Shown: positions 60,310 to 64,000 of the stretch, piece by piece
How positions within the stretch are numbered: position 1 is the first letter of the stretch
Layout of the letters: each line of letters opens with the position of its first letter
NCBI GenBank assembly: GCA_003762875.1
Contig: RIBL01000013.1
Coordinates: 1 to 64,000 of the forward strand
Direction of reading: 5' to 3'
DNA length: 64,000 nt
Source of the DNA: Muribaculaceae bacterium Isolate-110 (HZI)
Lineage (GTDB): Bacteria; Bacteroidota; Bacteroidia; Bacteroidales; Muribaculaceae
The notes under the pieces: generated by a model
Seen by the model: only the letters and a program-made list of their open reading frames with translations
Told to the model about the DNA's origin: nothing
Database searches by the model: none
Program-made: the position numbers and the translations under genes

Positions 60310-62220
60310 ATGTCAAAACACAAACGCATTCTGACCATCGCATCGCTCTCGATGACGCTCGCCCTGCTATCAGGCACGGGCGCGTCGGCACAGCAGCAAC
60401 CCGACTACACCCAACCGCTCTCCGACGACCGGTTTGAGGAGGAATTTAAAGACTACCGCACCGTCTATGAGGACTCCTCGCTCTATATACTCCCCACCAC
60501 CCACGAGACACGCAAGGAAAATCTCGCACCCTATCAGGTGGTAACCAACACATTCGGCAAAAACTGGTTTGCCTTCGCCACGGCCGGCTACCACACCTTC
60601 CGCGGCGACAACGCCAGGGCCGGCTCGTTCTGGAAGACCTGCTCGCCCGACTTCAGCATAGGCATAGGCAAATGGTTTACACCCGGTCTCGCGCTCAAGC
60701 TCGAGTTTATCCGCTCCGAGTCGCGCGGCTACACCGACTGGATGACCGGCCACTATGGCTACGGCGACCCCTTCATCGGCAAGGACGGCGAGCCCTACCG
60801 CTGCATGAAGACTCGCTGGTGGGACATCTCGGCCTCGGCCATCCTCAACCTCTCGCGCCTCTTCCTGGGCTATGAGGGCTACAACAGTCCGCGGCTCATG
60901 AACCAGTTCATGCTCGCGGCCGGCATCGGCGGCGTGCACCACCTCGGCTACGGCCACTCCTACGGCTCCGACAATGAGTGGAGCGGCCACCTCGAGCTGC
61001 AATACTCACGCTTCTTCACCCGCTCCAAAAAGATTTCACTCGACCTCAAGGCACGTGGCATATTCTATCAGTCCAACTTTGATCTCCAATACGGACAAGG
61101 CAACACCGCCAACCAGAAGTGGGACTGCAACCTCGGCATCGACGTAGGCTTCACATTCTATCTCGACCGCAAGCGCGACCGCGGATGGAAGATGTCGTCG
61201 ACCCACACCTACACCCGCGACTACTCCGAACGACGCTACCGCAAAGTGCTGGCCAAAGAAATCGAAGTCGAGGGAAACAAGTGGAACGAAATCACATTCT
61301 ACGTCTTCTATCCCAACAACTACTCCGGCCGCAACGATGCCCCGCAGATAGCCGGAGCAGAGGTCAACGCCATCGACTATCTAACCGCCGGCCTCTACAC
61401 CCAGAAACGCTACACCGACAACACCGACGTGGCGCAGGGGCTGCTCAAAGGCTCCTCGCTCTCGCGCCTCAACACCCACGACATACCCACCGAACCAGCC
61501 AACTCCGTGCTCGCCCTCGACGAGTATCCGCGCGGCTACGAGATGGGCGAAGGGCCTATCTCGCTCTCCAACCACATCGATTCGCTGGTCAACTTCCGCC
61601 AGAAAGCCGGCTACTACTACGCCCCCATCTATGGCGACAAGCACCTGTGGCACTACCGTATCGACGACGCCACGCTTGACCAGAAACTCCTCTCCGAGCA
61701 AAACTACTACGAGACCAACACCTACGGCCTCAATGCCAAGCACGGCCTCGAGGTGATACGCTCCAACTTTGACACACCCGAAAACGAATTTCTCGTCTCG
61801 CTCGCCGACATGTATGCCGCCCTCAACACCTACGAAGGCCACATAGCCGAGCATGCCGACGAAGCCACCGTGCAGCAGATACGCGACATCATCGATTCGG
61901 GCGTCATCACGGCAATCCATGTCGAGGGCCTCGCCACAAGCCAGGACAACTACACCGGCCCCAATGCCCGTGAGGTAGGCCTCAACCGCAACTGGGCTCT
62001 CTCCGAAAACCGTGCCAACACCGTCATCGCATGGCTCAAGCAGTATGGCAAATTCCGCGACATCGACTCCAAGACCTATCGCGTCAACTCGTTCAAGAAC
62101 TCCGTCGGCGGCATCGGTATAGTCGACGACCCCTCGACCCGCGGCCTCAACGCCAAACTCAACCGCTGCGTAAAGGTGCACATCCAGTATATGACACCTC
62201 CCAAGGGACGACGTAATTGA
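60310..62220 (+). CDS. Outer membrane protein with C-terminal OmpA-like region
   Basis: The 636-aa product has a signal peptide (LSMTLALLSGTGASAQQ), an N-terminal half (about 70-290) rich in alternating and aromatic residues that fits a beta-barrel (WFAFATAGYHTFRGDNARAG, WWDISASAILNLSRLFLGYE), and a C-terminal part (about 480-625) with OmpA-like landmarks AIHVEGLATSQ and NRNWALSENRANTVIAWLKQ. It probably anchors the outer membrane to peptidoglycan or helps assemble the surface polymer made by the upstream genes. It is at the end of the glycan locus with a 118-base leader. Confidence 0.75.
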   Translation: MSKHKRILTIASLSMTLALLSGTGASAQQQPDYTQPLSDDRFEEEFKDYRTVYEDSSLYILPTTHETRKENLAPYQVVTNTFGKNWFAFATAGYHTFRGDNARAGSFWKTCSPDFSIGIGKWFTPGLALKLEFIRSESRGYTDWMTGHYGYGDPFIGKDGEPYRCMKTRWWDISASAILNLSRLFLGYEGYNSPRLMNQFMLAAGIGGVHHLGYGHSYGSDNEWSGHLELQYSRFFTRSKKISLDLKARGIFYQSNFDLQYGQGNTANQKWDCNLGIDVGFTFYLDRKRDRGWKMSSTHTYTRDYSERRYRKVLAKEIEVEGNKWNEITFYVFYPNNYSGRNDAPQIAGAEVNAIDYLTAGLYTQKRYTDNTDVAQGLLKGSSLSRLNTHDIPTEPANSVLALDEYPRGYEMGEGPISLSNHIDSLVNFRQKAGYYYAPIYGDKHLWHYRIDDATLDQKLLSEQNYYETNTYGLNAKHGLEVIRSNFDTPENEFLVSLADMYAALNTYEGHIAEHADEATVQQIRDIIDSGVITAIHVEGLATSQDNYTGPNAREVGLNRNWALSENRANTVIAWLKQYGKFRDIDSKTYRVNSFKNSVGGIGIVDDPSTRGLNAKLNRCVKVHIQYMTPPKGRRN

Positions 62221-62441
62221 GAGTTGAAAGTTTAAGGGAGTTTATAGTTTAGACTCCCTCCCCCGCCCGTCTGAGGGCTCTCCCTCCGCTCCTCATCTCC
62301 GCTCAAATTGAACTACCTAAATATCTATATATCACGGCGCGAGCCGTCACAGCTACTATCTATAATTATACCTTCGACCTCTTTGAATCCCGTCACTCAG
62401 TCATAGTCTGACCGAAAGCCGGACCAAAGGGGTTACCACCT
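62221..62441. other. Gap after the OmpA-like gene, no gene seen
   Basis: The first part of a 641-base gap holds a GTTTA-type tract (62219-62253) and pyrimidine-rich sequence. I see no gene, RNA or promoter in it. The rest of the gap is covered by the hairpins and promoter listed separately. Confidence 0.6.
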
Positions 62442-62499
62442 GCAGGGGTGTTTTTGTCGGGACATACGCGCTGAGTCGGTCTGACAAAAACACCCCTGC
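62442..62499. terminator. Perfect 17-bp stem hairpin
   Basis: GCAGGGGTGTTTTTGTC (62442-62458) pairs perfectly with 62483-62499 around a 24-base loop. It could end transcripts of the glycan locus in the plus direction, though no T run follows and it lies 220 bases past the last gene. Confidence 0.55.
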
Positions 62500-62633
62500 A
62501 AATCTATCCAAAATATAATAGGGTGCTAATAACAAATTTAAAGCCAAAGGCCATTGTCATGAGCCGTGTTTCGTCATGAAAAGAGGGAGCATGACCATCC
62601 ATTTAACGACATGCCCCGGGAGCCCGGCAATTT

Positions 62634-62657
62634 AGGGGTTGTTTAATAACAACCTCT
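62634..62657 (-). repeat. GAGGTTGTT hairpin family, copy 4 (orphan)
   Basis: The arms GGGGTTGTT and AACAACCTC enclose TAAT, matching the copy at 13081. Unlike the other three copies there is no minus-strand gene beside it, though a long hairpin (62442-62499) lies at the corresponding side. Confidence 0.6.
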
Positions 62658-62721
62658 ATATCTTAAATCACCTTAAATCTACACGAGGGCTGGTTAATCC
62701 CGGTTAATCACTTGGCTTTTT

Positions 62722-62752
62722 TTTGCAGATATAGATTATTTTTGTACCTTTG
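62722..62752 (+). promoter_or_regulatory. Canonical promoter of the pyruvate:ferredoxin oxidoreductase gene
   Basis: TTTG (62722-62725), 19 bases, TACCTTTG (62745-62752): an exact consensus fit. The leader would be about 100 bases long. Strong expression is expected for a central catabolic enzyme. Confidence 0.88.
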
Positions 62753-62822
62753 CGAGGGGTATTCCCAGCCGGAGCAGGCACGGAATCAACTCCGCGTCAA
62801 CCAAATGCTAATACCTCACTGA

Positions 62823-64000
<1,178 letters not shown>

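Overview
The window reads as a chromosomal segment of a Bacteroidales bacterium, most likely a Muribaculaceae-type gut commensal. That taxonomic placement is inference. It rests on the 16S 5' end, on promoters of the Bacteroidetes type (TTTG, 19-21 bases, TAnnTTTG) seen many times, on the absence of Shine-Dalgarno sequences, on a SusC/SusD pair, on an UpxY-type antiterminator, and on the conserved Bacteroidales block DUF4271-hemD-rnpA-yidD-tatD. Coding DNA is GC-rich, while the gaps between genes are AT-rich and full of repeats.

Layout: 1-555 holds the 5' end of a 16S rRNA gene on the minus strand with its leader and promoter. 556-5753 holds a nucleoside kinase, pheT and a YebC-type regulator. 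5886-12980 is a complete-looking histidine operon, hisG-hisD-hisC/hisB fusion-hisH-hisA-hisF-hisIE, in which no histidinol-phosphate phosphatase is visible. 13121-21526 is an ECF sigma factor, FecR anti-sigma, SusC/SusD and thioredoxin locus. 21643-30231 is housekeeping: ferritin, a WecA-like transferase, HflX, a polysaccharide deacetylase, QueG, TatD, YidD, RnpA, HemD, DUF4271 and a LOG protein. 30406-33298 is a four-gene minus-strand cassette of unknown function whose largest product looks like a phage portal protein, without any visible capsid, terminase or integrase gene. 33718-36608 holds bioB overlapped by a ThiF-like gene, then a divergent MetE-like gene. 36850-60191 is a large exopolysaccharide/glycan locus (UpxY, Wza, Wzc, Wzx, EpsG/Wzy, seven glycosyltransferases, pyruvyl and acyl transferases, and a PglC/PglE/PglF-like sugar module). 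A SIMPL gene on the opposite strand interrupts it, and an OmpA-like protein follows. The window ends inside a pyruvate:ferredoxin oxidoreductase gene.

The most unusual structure is intergenic. Six copies of a 50-260 bp element occur. Each full copy is bounded by a small covarying hairpin of the TTGCCC-GNA-GGGCAA type and by 8-bp units (GGTTATAA on one arm, TTATAACC on the other), so the whole element can fold into a long stem. In three intercistronic copies (hisCB-hisH, hflX-deacetylase, wza-wzc) the element starts 1-10 bases after the upstream stop codon and ends 6-8 bases before the downstream start codon. In a fourth it fills essentially the whole predicted 5' UTR of bioB and ends 5 bases before its ATG. 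This geometry suggests an RNA element acting on translation or transcript processing at gene junctions. A second, nested inverted repeat of about 400 bp sits between two glycosyltransferase genes. A compound terminator (long unique hairpin plus a short conserved GAGGTTGTT hairpin) ends three minus-strand genes.
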